Source: Flavobacteriales bacterium
GTDB taxonomy: Bacteria > Bacteroidota > Bacteroidia > Flavobacteriales_D > Sanyastnellaceae
Direction of reading: 5' to 3'
Assembly (NCBI GenBank): GCA_015660615.1
Contig: DQKQ01000189.1
Coordinates: forward strand, 1-5,303
Length of the DNA: 5,303 nucleotides
Shown here piece after piece: positions 1 through 5,303 of this stretch; position 1 is the stretch's first letter; each line of letters opens with the position of its first letter. Below the pieces are notes generated by a model. It searched no databases. It was not told where the DNA came from and worked only from the letters and a program-made list of their open reading frames with translations. The position numbers and the translations under genes were made by a program.

Positions 1-2
1 AA

Positions 3-560
3 CAAGCTACAGACTCTTTAGATAATATGGCAGAGATTGAAAGGGAACAAATTGTTATGTATGGAGTGAGGGCCGTTAGGTTATTTAACGATTCTCTTGA
101 ATTGCCTGATATAAAAACGAATATTAAACAAATTGCTTGGTTTCAAAATTTAACTCGCGTTGAAAAAAACAATATGTTTGCTAAAGCGAAAGAACTCTCC
201 AGAAATCAAGTTAGAGGAATTGAAAACGCTCTAGAAAAAGTCGAAGGACGTGAACTTAGAAGAGATAGACACGCCATAGAATGGCACAGGAAATTCATCC
301 TTTCAGTTAGTTGTTTAGTCCTCTTCTTTGTAGGTGCTTCTTTAGGAGCACTTACTAAAAGAGGGGGGTTGGGAATGCCTGTAGTTATTGCTATTTCTGT
401 TTTCCTCACCTACTATATTATCTCTATGATAGGTGAAGAAATGGTGAAATCCGGAAGCCTTCCACCTGCTATAGGAATGTGGCTCAGCACTATTATTCTT
501 GTTCCACTTGCTGTTGCCTTGACAGTGTATGCTATGAGAGAAGGTCGAATATTTAAATAG
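3..560 (+). CDS. LptF/LptG family permease, C-terminal part (5' end outside window)
   Basis: This is the last 185 residues of a lipopolysaccharide export permease of the LptF/LptG (YjgP/YjgQ) family. In the family, these inner-membrane subunits work with the LptB ATPase to extract LPS and pass it to the periplasmic bridge. The frame is open to the left edge, so the ATG at 27 is an internal methionine and not the start. Counting from that Met, a charged stretch (about 55-88, ending EWHRKF) leads into three hydrophobic segments at about 90-109, 119-136 and 147-169. The loop KRGGLGMP (111-118) between the first two is typical of Bacteroidota members. This matches the family plan of a C-terminal three-helix block after the periplasmic domain; the N-terminal helices and most of the periplasmic domain are missing. 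LptF cannot be told from LptG here. It ends with in-frame tandem stops, TAG then TAA (558-563). Confidence 0.88.
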   Translation, partial: QATDSLDNMAEIEREQIVMYGVRAVRLFNDSLELPDIKTNIKQIAWFQNLTRVEKNNMFAKAKELSRNQVRGIENALEKVEGRELRRDRHAIEWHRKFILSVSCLVLFFVGASLGALTKRGGLGMPVVIAISVFLTYYIISMIGEEMVKSGSLPPAIGMWLSTIILVPLAVALTVYAMREGRIFK

Positions 561-584
561 TAAGATAAGAAACATAACAAGCAA

Positions 585-1781
585 ATGCGCATCCTGCAAC
601 TATGTCCTAAACCACCTCGCCCCTCACTTGACGGGGGCTGCTTGGCTATGGATGCTATTACCCGTGGCTTTGTTGCACAGGGGCACAATGTAAAGATGCT
701 CGTAGTAAGTACAGAAAAACATCCCTTCAAAATAGAAGAACTTGACTCCGACTATGTTAAGTCAACTGCCATAGAGGCTGTATCGATAGACACAGCTCTT
801 AATCCAACAGATGCTCTAAAAAGCATGGTTCAAGGCAAGAGCTACCATATAACGCGGTTTTACTCTAAGGATTTCATAAACAAACTCGAAGAAATATTAT
901 CTAACTCTCAGTTCGACATCATCTTCGTTGAATCATTATTCCTATCATCGTACGCTCCCATTATCAGAGAACATAGCAATGCTAAGATAATTTTACGCGC
1001 ACACAATGTCGAACACTCTATTTGGGAAGGACTAGCAGATAAAGCACCCAAAGGGCTCAAAAAGTGGTATTTATATAAACTCGCGGCCCAACTTAAAAAG
1101 TACGAATCTACCAAAGTAAACGATTTCGACGCACTCATCACAATCACAGGTGAAGACGCAGATACATTTAGAAACATAGGAGCTACACTACCTATACACA
1201 CGGCGCCATTCGGAATGGATTTCTCATCTTCGGTGGAAGCATCTACTAAAGAAGTAAATCATGTGTTTCACTTCGGCTCTATGGATTGGAATCCAAATAT
1301 CCAAGGAGTGGAATGGCTAACAAAAGAGGTTTGGCCTATAGTTAGAAAATCAATAAGTGATGCAAAACTAATCCTTGCTGGCAGAAATATGCCAGATTCA
1401 TTCCGTTCAGACCCAGACAAAGGCATAGAGGTCTTAGGGGAAATAAAGAGTGCTTCGGAATTCTTCAAGCGCCCAGGCATCATGACCATTCCTATACATA
1501 GCGGATCGGGTATGAGAGTGAAAGCCATAGAAGGTATGTCCGCGGGTCTTCCAACTGTATCTACTACTATCGGGGTTTGCGGACTCAATCTTGAACACGG
1601 CAAACACGCTCTTATTGCTGACTCAGCTGAAGATTTCTCCACAGCCCTAATCGATCTTCTACGCGATACAGAACTAGCAAATGAGCTCGCCATTTCTGGT
1701 AAAAACCACATCCAAAAGAAATTTTCCAATAGGCTTATTATTTCGGAACTCACAGAGTTTTTAGACACAATAAAACCATGA
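585..1781 (+). CDS. Glycosyltransferase family 4 protein
   Basis: A complete 398-residue GT-B fold glycosyltransferase resembling family GT4, which uses nucleotide sugars and retains anomeric configuration; it is probably cytoplasmic or at the inner membrane face. The N-terminal Rossmann domain begins MRILQLCP and has the DGG turn at 16-18, as in many members that open with P..P..DGG. The segment RAHNVEHSIW (138-147) is also typical. The C-terminal domain starts near GSMDWNPN (231-238) and holds the donor-binding stretch SGSGMRVKAIEGMSAG (306-321), where E316 fits the second Glu of the EX7E motif and Ser replaces the first, as is common in this subgroup. The ATG at 585 is the first possible start after an in-frame TAA at 561-563. 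The leader is A-rich without a clear Shine-Dalgarno sequence. Its position 24 bases after an LPS permease gene suggests surface-glycan synthesis, but the sugar and acceptor cannot be read from sequence. Confidence 0.9.
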   Translation: MRILQLCPKPPRPSLDGGCLAMDAITRGFVAQGHNVKMLVVSTEKHPFKIEELDSDYVKSTAIEAVSIDTALNPTDALKSMVQGKSYHITRFYSKDFINKLEEILSNSQFDIIFVESLFLSSYAPIIREHSNAKIILRAHNVEHSIWEGLADKAPKGLKKWYLYKLAAQLKKYESTKVNDFDALITITGEDADTFRNIGATLPIHTAPFGMDFSSSVEASTKEVNHVFHFGSMDWNPNIQGVEWLTKEVWPIVRKSISDAKLILAGRNMPDSFRSDPDKGIEVLGEIKSASEFFKRPGIMTIPIHSGSGMRVKAIEGMSAGLPTVSTTIGVCGLNLEHGKHALIADSAEDFSTALIDLLRDTELANELAISGKNHIQKKFSNRLIISELTEFLDTIKP

Positions 1782-1814
1782 TTTTCTATTTATCTTTGCG
1801 CCATGATTTTCCAT
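1776..1814 (+). repeat. Short direct repeat around the stop/start junction
   Basis: CCATGATTTTC occurs at 1776-1786 and again at 1801-1811. Counting three more bases on each side (1776-1789 against 1801-1814), 13 of 14 positions match. The copies start 25 bases apart. The first spans the glycosyltransferase stop codon, the second spans the lipoprotein start codon, and the TAnnTTTG element lies between them. It may be a small local duplication or chance; no function is claimed. Confidence 0.5.
1791..1798 (+). promoter_or_regulatory. Bacteroidota -7 promoter element (TAnnTTTG) for the lipoprotein gene
   Basis: TATCTTTG is an exact match to the Bacteroidota primary-sigma -7 consensus TAnnTTTG. 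It sits in the 21-base gap between the glycosyltransferase stop and the lipoprotein start, with only CGCC between it and the ATG at 1803. Transcription would begin at or within a few bases of the ATG, giving a leaderless or nearly leaderless mRNA. No convincing -33 TTTG/TTG was found at the expected distance upstream, which lowers confidence. It probably drives the lipoprotein gene and the genes packed behind it. Confidence 0.65.
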
Positions 1815-2612
1815 AAATTATCAAATAGTATTTTCTTTCGCTTTGCATTAGTTTTTACAACGCTTGCACTCTTTTTCACTGGCTGCGCAGACGTCTCCGA
1901 AGAAGAAATTGTAGAATATCAAACAATTAACACGGAAAGCAACCCAAGTGTGCCGGGTTTTGATTGGTCTAACGATCCATTAAAAGTGGGAATAAACGAC
2001 AATCTATTAAACTCTAAAATGGGGCGCGACACTTTAGATGGCATCGCAGAGGATATGTATCAATATTTACATACTATGAATACTATTGACTCTTCCGACT
2101 GGATTATACACCTCAGCCACTTCCCCATGCATCGGTATAGTGACACTTCGAAACTTAACAAACAATTTACCGGCCTTAGCCATTGGAAGGAAAAGGGATT
2201 TGCAAATCGCGTAGGCAATATCGACATTCAATATGCCAGTGATTGGATATTTGAGGAAGACCAAATGGTAGCACTCATAGGCCACGATATAGATTTCTAC
2301 CAAGATTTCTTACCCAATTTTGAAGGCAATCCTGAGGGCATGAAATTTATGCTTGAGGATAAATATGGGCGAGGAAATTGCACGTACAATTCATACACCG
2401 ATATAATGGGAAATGGAGATTCTTTGCTTGTTAGAAACTGGCATGCTCACGCATACACTAACACGTATGTTCTTTGCAACCTCGATTCCCTTCACTTCAC
2501 CTTTCTCCCTATAGGATTTCAAAAAGCAGCTTTCGGAGCTCAGATGATGGACTCAGAAACCATGCTCACTCTTTTAAGAGATCATCGTGAACTTTTTAAA
2601 GAAGAAAATTGA
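1803..2612 (+). CDS. Predicted lipoprotein of unknown function
   Basis: A 269-residue protein whose family I do not recognise. The N-terminus is a signal peptide: a basic, polar start (HK, R13), a hydrophobic core at about 14-26, and a lipobox ending FTGC with Cys28 as the likely lipidated residue. The following ADVSEEE is acidic; acidic residues just after the cysteine are associated with surface export of lipoproteins in some Bacteroidota, so an outer-membrane and perhaps surface location is possible but inferred. The mature part is soluble, rich in aromatics, His and Asp, with no internal membrane segment and no repeat. Notable stretches are SSDWIIHLSHFPMHRY (97-112) and RNWHAHAYTNTYVLC (211-225), with two further cysteines at 193 and 225. 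The start is fixed by the signal peptide and the TAnnTTTG element just before the ATG. Its last four bases (TTGA) overlap the start of the next gene, suggesting translational coupling with an arginine-type hydrolase. Confidence 0.8.
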   Translation: MIFHKLSNSIFFRFALVFTTLALFFTGCADVSEEEIVEYQTINTESNPSVPGFDWSNDPLKVGINDNLLNSKMGRDTLDGIAEDMYQYLHTMNTIDSSDWIIHLSHFPMHRYSDTSKLNKQFTGLSHWKEKGFANRVGNIDIQYASDWIFEEDQMVALIGHDIDFYQDFLPNFEGNPEGMKFMLEDKYGRGNCTYNSYTDIMGNGDSLLVRNWHAHAYTNTYVLCNLDSLHFTFLPIGFQKAAFGAQMMDSETMLTLLRDHRELFKEEN

Positions 2613-3526
2613 TAGATTTAGTTTGTAAAGTAAACAACGAATGGAATACCCTAAGAAAAGTCATAGTAGGTATTGCCACATCTTGGGGGCCTAACCCCAC
2701 TGCTCAACAAGCTGTAGATCCTAAATCCAGAGAACACATTCTGGCAGGAACATACCCCATAACATCAGATGTGCACCAGGAATTAGAGGGATTAGTTACT
2801 CTTCTTAAGGAAAACGGGGTTGAAGTTTTCCGTCCTGAAAACTCTACGGACTTAAACCAAGTATTCGCTCGTGACGTAGGTGCTGTCATAGAAAACAAAC
2901 TCATTAGATCTTCAATGATTGCTGAAAGAGCACCCGAATGGCTTGGTGTAAGTGGCATCTTCAGCCACACCCCTTCAGAGAACATCTTAACCCCACCAAG
3001 TGGAGTTAGAATAGAAGGAGGAGACATTATGCCTATGGACGAAGAAATTTGGGTAGGATATTCTGAGGAGGAAGATTTTCAAAAATATAAGACTGCGAGG
3101 ACGAATAAAAAAGCGGTCGTTTGGCTTCAAGAAAAGTTTCCAGCAAAATACGTCCGAGGATTTCAGCTCAATAAATCGGATACTGATCCAAGAACTAACG
3201 CCCTTCACCTCGACTGCTGCCTTTGCCCTTTAAGCGGTGGCCAAGTTATTTTTCACCCTGAAGGCTTAAAGCTCGAAAGTGAAATAACCTGGGTACGCAA
3301 GCGCTTTGCAGAAAAAATCTACGAGGTAGATGCTGAAGCCATGTATAATATGCATTGCAATCTATTTACTATATCACCAGACACTATCATTAGTGGGAAA
3401 GGCTTCGATCGTGTGAATGCACAACTTAGAGCTTGGGGATACAACGTATTAGAGATTTCATTTAACGAAACCTCCAAGCTCGAAGGTCTCCTTCGTTGTG
3501 TTACACTACCTATCGAAAGAAATTAA
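2609..3526 (+). CDS. Amidinotransferase / arginine deiminase-like hydrolase (pentein superfamily)
   Basis: A 305-residue pentein-fold enzyme of the amidinotransferase / arginine deiminase / dimethylargininase superfamily, which attacks a guanidine-type carbon with a cysteine nucleophile. Visible landmarks are EWNTLRKVIVG (11-21), FARDVGAVI (86-94), the substrate-binding EGGD (136-139), RTN (164-166), HLD with probable catalytic His200, and the C-terminal LEGLLRCVTLP with Cys297 as the likely nucleophile. All key positions are kept, so it should be active. The substrate is uncertain: arginine, methylarginine or another guanidine compound would each fit. Translation starts at TTG 2609: an in-frame TAA at 2597-2599 lies just upstream, the conserved strand begins by residue 11, and the next in-frame ATG is only at residue 103. 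A weak purine-rich AAAGAAGAAAA precedes the start. It overlaps the lipoprotein stop by four bases and ends one base before ctlX. An unusual cysteine cluster, HLDCCLC (200-206), adjoins the active site. Confidence 0.88.
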   Translation: MIDLVCKVNNEWNTLRKVIVGIATSWGPNPTAQQAVDPKSREHILAGTYPITSDVHQELEGLVTLLKENGVEVFRPENSTDLNQVFARDVGAVIENKLIRSSMIAERAPEWLGVSGIFSHTPSENILTPPSGVRIEGGDIMPMDEEIWVGYSEEEDFQKYKTARTNKKAVVWLQEKFPAKYVRGFQLNKSDTDPRTNALHLDCCLCPLSGGQVIFHPEGLKLESEITWVRKRFAEKIYEVDAEAMYNMHCNLFTISPDTIISGKGFDRVNAQLRAWGYNVLEISFNETSKLEGLLRCVTLPIERN

Positions 3527-3527
3527 C

Positions 3528-4472
3528 ATGTCTAAGCAAAGCACACAAAACATCTTAATGATTCGTCCTTCTGCCTTCAGAATGAACGAAGAAACCGCGG
3601 GCAATAACTTTTACCAAAGAGTTTTAGAGGGTCTCTCCCCAGAGGAAGTCACAGATCTTGCCTTAGAAGAATTCGACAACATGGTCGACACACTTAGGTC
3701 AGAAGGTATAAACGTATTTGTGGTGGAGGATCTACCAGATACGGACACTCCCGATGCGCTTTTCCCTAACAACTGGGTGAGCTTCCACAACGATGGTAAA
3801 ATCGGCTTATACCCTATGTTCGCAAAAAACCGCAGAATGGAAAGGCGTGAAGATATACTCATCGACTTAGAACATAAGGAAGGTTTTAAAGTTGAAGAAA
3901 TCGTTGATTTCACAGAGTTCGAAGATCACAATGTCTTTTTAGAAGGAACGGGAAGCATAGTCCTCGACCATGAAAACAAAAAAGCCTACGCCGCCCTCAG
4001 CCCCCGCACAGACCGCATTGCCTTCGGACAATTTTGCGAAGCTTTCGACTATAATGGTGTGGTATTCGAATCTCTTCAAAGTATGGGAGATCAGCGAAAG
4101 CAGATATACCACACTAACGTGATGATGTGTATCGGCACGGGTTGGGCTACTGTTTGTCTAGATAGCGTTGACCACCCTGAGGATAAGGAGTTACTCGAAG
4201 ACAGCCTCATATCTGACGGCCTTGAGATTATTCTCCTCTCTGAAGACCAAATCTCTCGCTTCGCAGGCAATATGCTTGAAGTCGCCTCTACCCTTGACGA
4301 CACACCTAGAATTGTCATGAGTAAATCCGCTCACGAAGTACTCGACGCTACACAACTCGACTCTCTCTCTAATTTTGGGAAAATAATCTCCATCCCTCTT
4401 GACGTTATCGAAGCTTGTGGAGGAGGCTCTGCCCGTTGTATGATGGCTGAAATACATCTCCCTAAAGCTTAA
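3528..4472 (+). CDS. ctlX: Citrulline hydrolase CtlX (pentein superfamily)
   Basis: A 314-residue protein resembling CtlX, the citrulline ureidase first described in Francisella and widespread in Bacteroidota. It hydrolyses citrulline to ornithine, CO2 and ammonia in the cytoplasm. Family landmarks are NILMIRPSAFRMNEETAGNN (8-27), FPNNWVSFH (79-87), ENRR-like KNRRMERRED (100-109), LEGTGS (138-143, taking the place of EGGD in guanidine-specific relatives), SPRTD (158-162), YHTNVMM (194-200) with probable catalytic His195, and GGGSARCMMAE (298-308) with the likely nucleophile Cys304. Length and motifs are normal. The ATG at 3528 is preferred over an in-frame GTG at 3498, because the family N-terminus begins right there and the GTG would overlap the upstream gene through its catalytic-Cys codon. 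The intergenic gap is one base, so it is surely co-transcribed with the preceding pentein gene, which may supply its citrulline. Confidence 0.9.
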   Translation: MSKQSTQNILMIRPSAFRMNEETAGNNFYQRVLEGLSPEEVTDLALEEFDNMVDTLRSEGINVFVVEDLPDTDTPDALFPNNWVSFHNDGKIGLYPMFAKNRRMERREDILIDLEHKEGFKVEEIVDFTEFEDHNVFLEGTGSIVLDHENKKAYAALSPRTDRIAFGQFCEAFDYNGVVFESLQSMGDQRKQIYHTNVMMCIGTGWATVCLDSVDHPEDKELLEDSLISDGLEIILLSEDQISRFAGNMLEVASTLDDTPRIVMSKSAHEVLDATQLDSLSNFGKIISIPLDVIEACGGGSARCMMAEIHLPKA

Positions 4473-4478
4473 CGTTAA

Positions 4479-5303
4479 ATGCTTAATCTCGACACCCTTA
4501 TCTCGAAATCCATCTCTGATGCTTGTAACGAACTATTCGGATTTCGCCCAGACGAAAAGCAAATCTCTATTCAGAGCACGCGATCTGAATTCGAAGGCGA
4601 ACGTACTGTCGTAGTTTTCCCTTTCACTCGACAGGCAAAAAAATCTCCTGAAGAAACCGGAGAAGCTATTGGAAAATATCTCGTAGAAAATCAAGAGGTC
4701 GTTACCGGCTTTGAAGTAGTCAAGGGATTCTTAAATCTAAGTATCTCAGATATATACTGGACTTCAGCTCTAAGCTCAGCTGTGTTAGAAAAAAACTGCT
4801 TCGGTCTTCAGCCTTTAGGGAGTAAACCTCAAGTCATGGTGGAGTACTCCTCCCCCAACACTAATAAACCAATACACTTAGGTCATCTTAGAAACATCTT
4901 CCTTGGGTTCAGCGTTTCTAACATCCTCAAAGCTGCCGGTCACGACGTTGTTAAAGTTCAAATCATTAACGATAGAGGTATCCACATATGTAAATCTATG
5001 ATCGCATGGAAGCTCTACGGAGGCGGTGAGACTCCCACATCTACAGGAGAAAAAGGCGATAAATTCGTAGGTCGTTATTATGTCGCGTTCGACAAGCAAT
5101 ACAAAATCGAAATCTCCGAGCTCCTCACTTCAGGCCACGATAAAAAAACCGCCGAAGCAGAGGCTCCTATCCTTCTCGCTGCCCGAGAACTACTTCATAA
5201 GTGGGAAGCAGGCGATTCCGATGTGCGCGAGCTTTGGTCTACTATGAACGGATGGGTATATGACGGGTTTGAATACACATATACCGAGATGGGAGTAGAC
5301 TTC
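4479..5303 (+). CDS. argS: Arginine--tRNA ligase, N-terminal part (3' end outside window)
   Basis: The first 275 residues of class I arginyl-tRNA synthetase, which charges tRNA-Arg with arginine using ATP. Residues 1 to about 90 form the N-terminal additional domain that recognises the tRNA D-loop, including the stretch VVVFPFTRQAKKSPEETGEA (44-63). The Rossmann catalytic core follows, with VEYSSPNTNKPIHLGHLRN (121-139) carrying the class I signature as HLGH (133-136), and the ArgS-typical INDRGIHICKSM (163-174). The frame is intact and runs off the right edge; bacterial ArgS is usually about 550-600 residues, so roughly half is present. ATG 4479 is six bases after the ctlX stop, with no clear Shine-Dalgarno sequence; the conserved domain begins soon after, supporting this start. 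The spacing suggests co-transcription with the two arginine/citrulline hydrolase genes. I saw no good dedicated promoter in front of it. Confidence 0.95.
   Translation, partial: MLNLDTLISKSISDACNELFGFRPDEKQISIQSTRSEFEGERTVVVFPFTRQAKKSPEETGEAIGKYLVENQEVVTGFEVVKGFLNLSISDIYWTSALSSAVLEKNCFGLQPLGSKPQVMVEYSSPNTNKPIHLGHLRNIFLGFSVSNILKAAGHDVVKVQIINDRGIHICKSMIAWKLYGGGETPTSTGEKGDKFVGRYYVAFDKQYKIEISELLTSGHDKKTAEAEAPILLAARELLHKWEAGDSDVRELWSTMNGWVYDGFEYTYTEMGVDF

Noticed and set aside
173..180. TATGTTTG, another TAnnTTTG match inside the permease gene
   Set aside because: It lies about 400 bases before the next gene, inside coding sequence, and has no TTG at suitable spacing upstream.
558..584. Terminator or promoter between the permease and the glycosyltransferase
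   Set aside because: The 24-base gap has no inverted repeat followed by a T-run and no TAnnTTTG element.
413..730. Minus-strand open frame spanning the permease-glycosyltransferase junction
   Set aside because: It is antisense to two well-supported genes, no motif is recognisable in the product, and no promoter is evident.
1268..1768. 166-codon open frame on the minus strand opposite the glycosyltransferase
   Set aside because: It lies wholly antisense to a clear GT4 gene, its translation is serine-rich without recognisable domains, and it is best explained as a shadow of the real coding frame.
1803..2612. Assigning the lipoprotein to DUF4837 or another known Bacteroidota lipoprotein family
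   Set aside because: Length and lipobox are broadly compatible, but I could not see the motifs I associate with that family, so naming it would be a guess.
3498..3527. GTG start giving CtlX ten more N-terminal residues
   Set aside because: It would overlap the upstream gene across its catalytic-Cys codon. The added residues do not look like the CtlX family, and the ATG at 3528 is followed at once by the family N-terminus.
4370..4377. TAATTTTG, a match to TAnnTTTG inside ctlX that could serve as an argS promoter
   Set aside because: It is about 100 bases before the argS ATG, inside coding sequence, with no convincing -33 element. A degenerate motif like this is expected by chance in AT-rich DNA.

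Overview
The window looks like chromosomal DNA of a Bacteroidota bacterium, probably from the Flavobacteriia or a neighbouring class. The reasons are a perfect match to the Bacteroidota -7 promoter element (TAnnTTTG), A-rich translation starts without clear Shine-Dalgarno sequences, and protein types familiar from that phylum: a C-terminal LptF/LptG permease with a GGLGMP loop, CtlX, and its amidinotransferase partner. All six genes lie on the + strand and are tightly packed. There is no gene-free stretch over 25 bases, and I see no RNA gene, mobile element, CRISPR array or strong hairpin terminator.

Left part (3-1781): the 3' end of an LptF/LptG-type lipopolysaccharide export permease, open at the left edge, is followed after 24 bases by a complete family-4 glycosyltransferase. 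Together they suggest a cell-envelope neighbourhood.

Right part (1791-5303): a TAnnTTTG element four bases before an ATG probably starts a new, possibly leaderless, transcript. Its first gene encodes an unrecognised lipoprotein. It overlaps by four bases (TTGA) the next gene, a pentein-fold amidinotransferase/arginine-deiminase-like hydrolase with a TTG start. One base later comes ctlX, a citrulline hydrolase of the same fold, and six bases later argS (arginyl-tRNA synthetase), cut by the right edge.

Reading the right part as a unit: if the first pentein makes citrulline from arginine or a methylated arginine, CtlX would convert citrulline to ornithine, CO2 and ammonia. ArgS would use the same free arginine for translation. 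The unknown lipoprotein, coupled to these genes, is the least explained part. The substrate of the first hydrolase and any functional link to the lipoprotein are inferences. No clearly new system is evident; the lipoprotein-pentein-CtlX-ArgS arrangement is the most interesting thing here.
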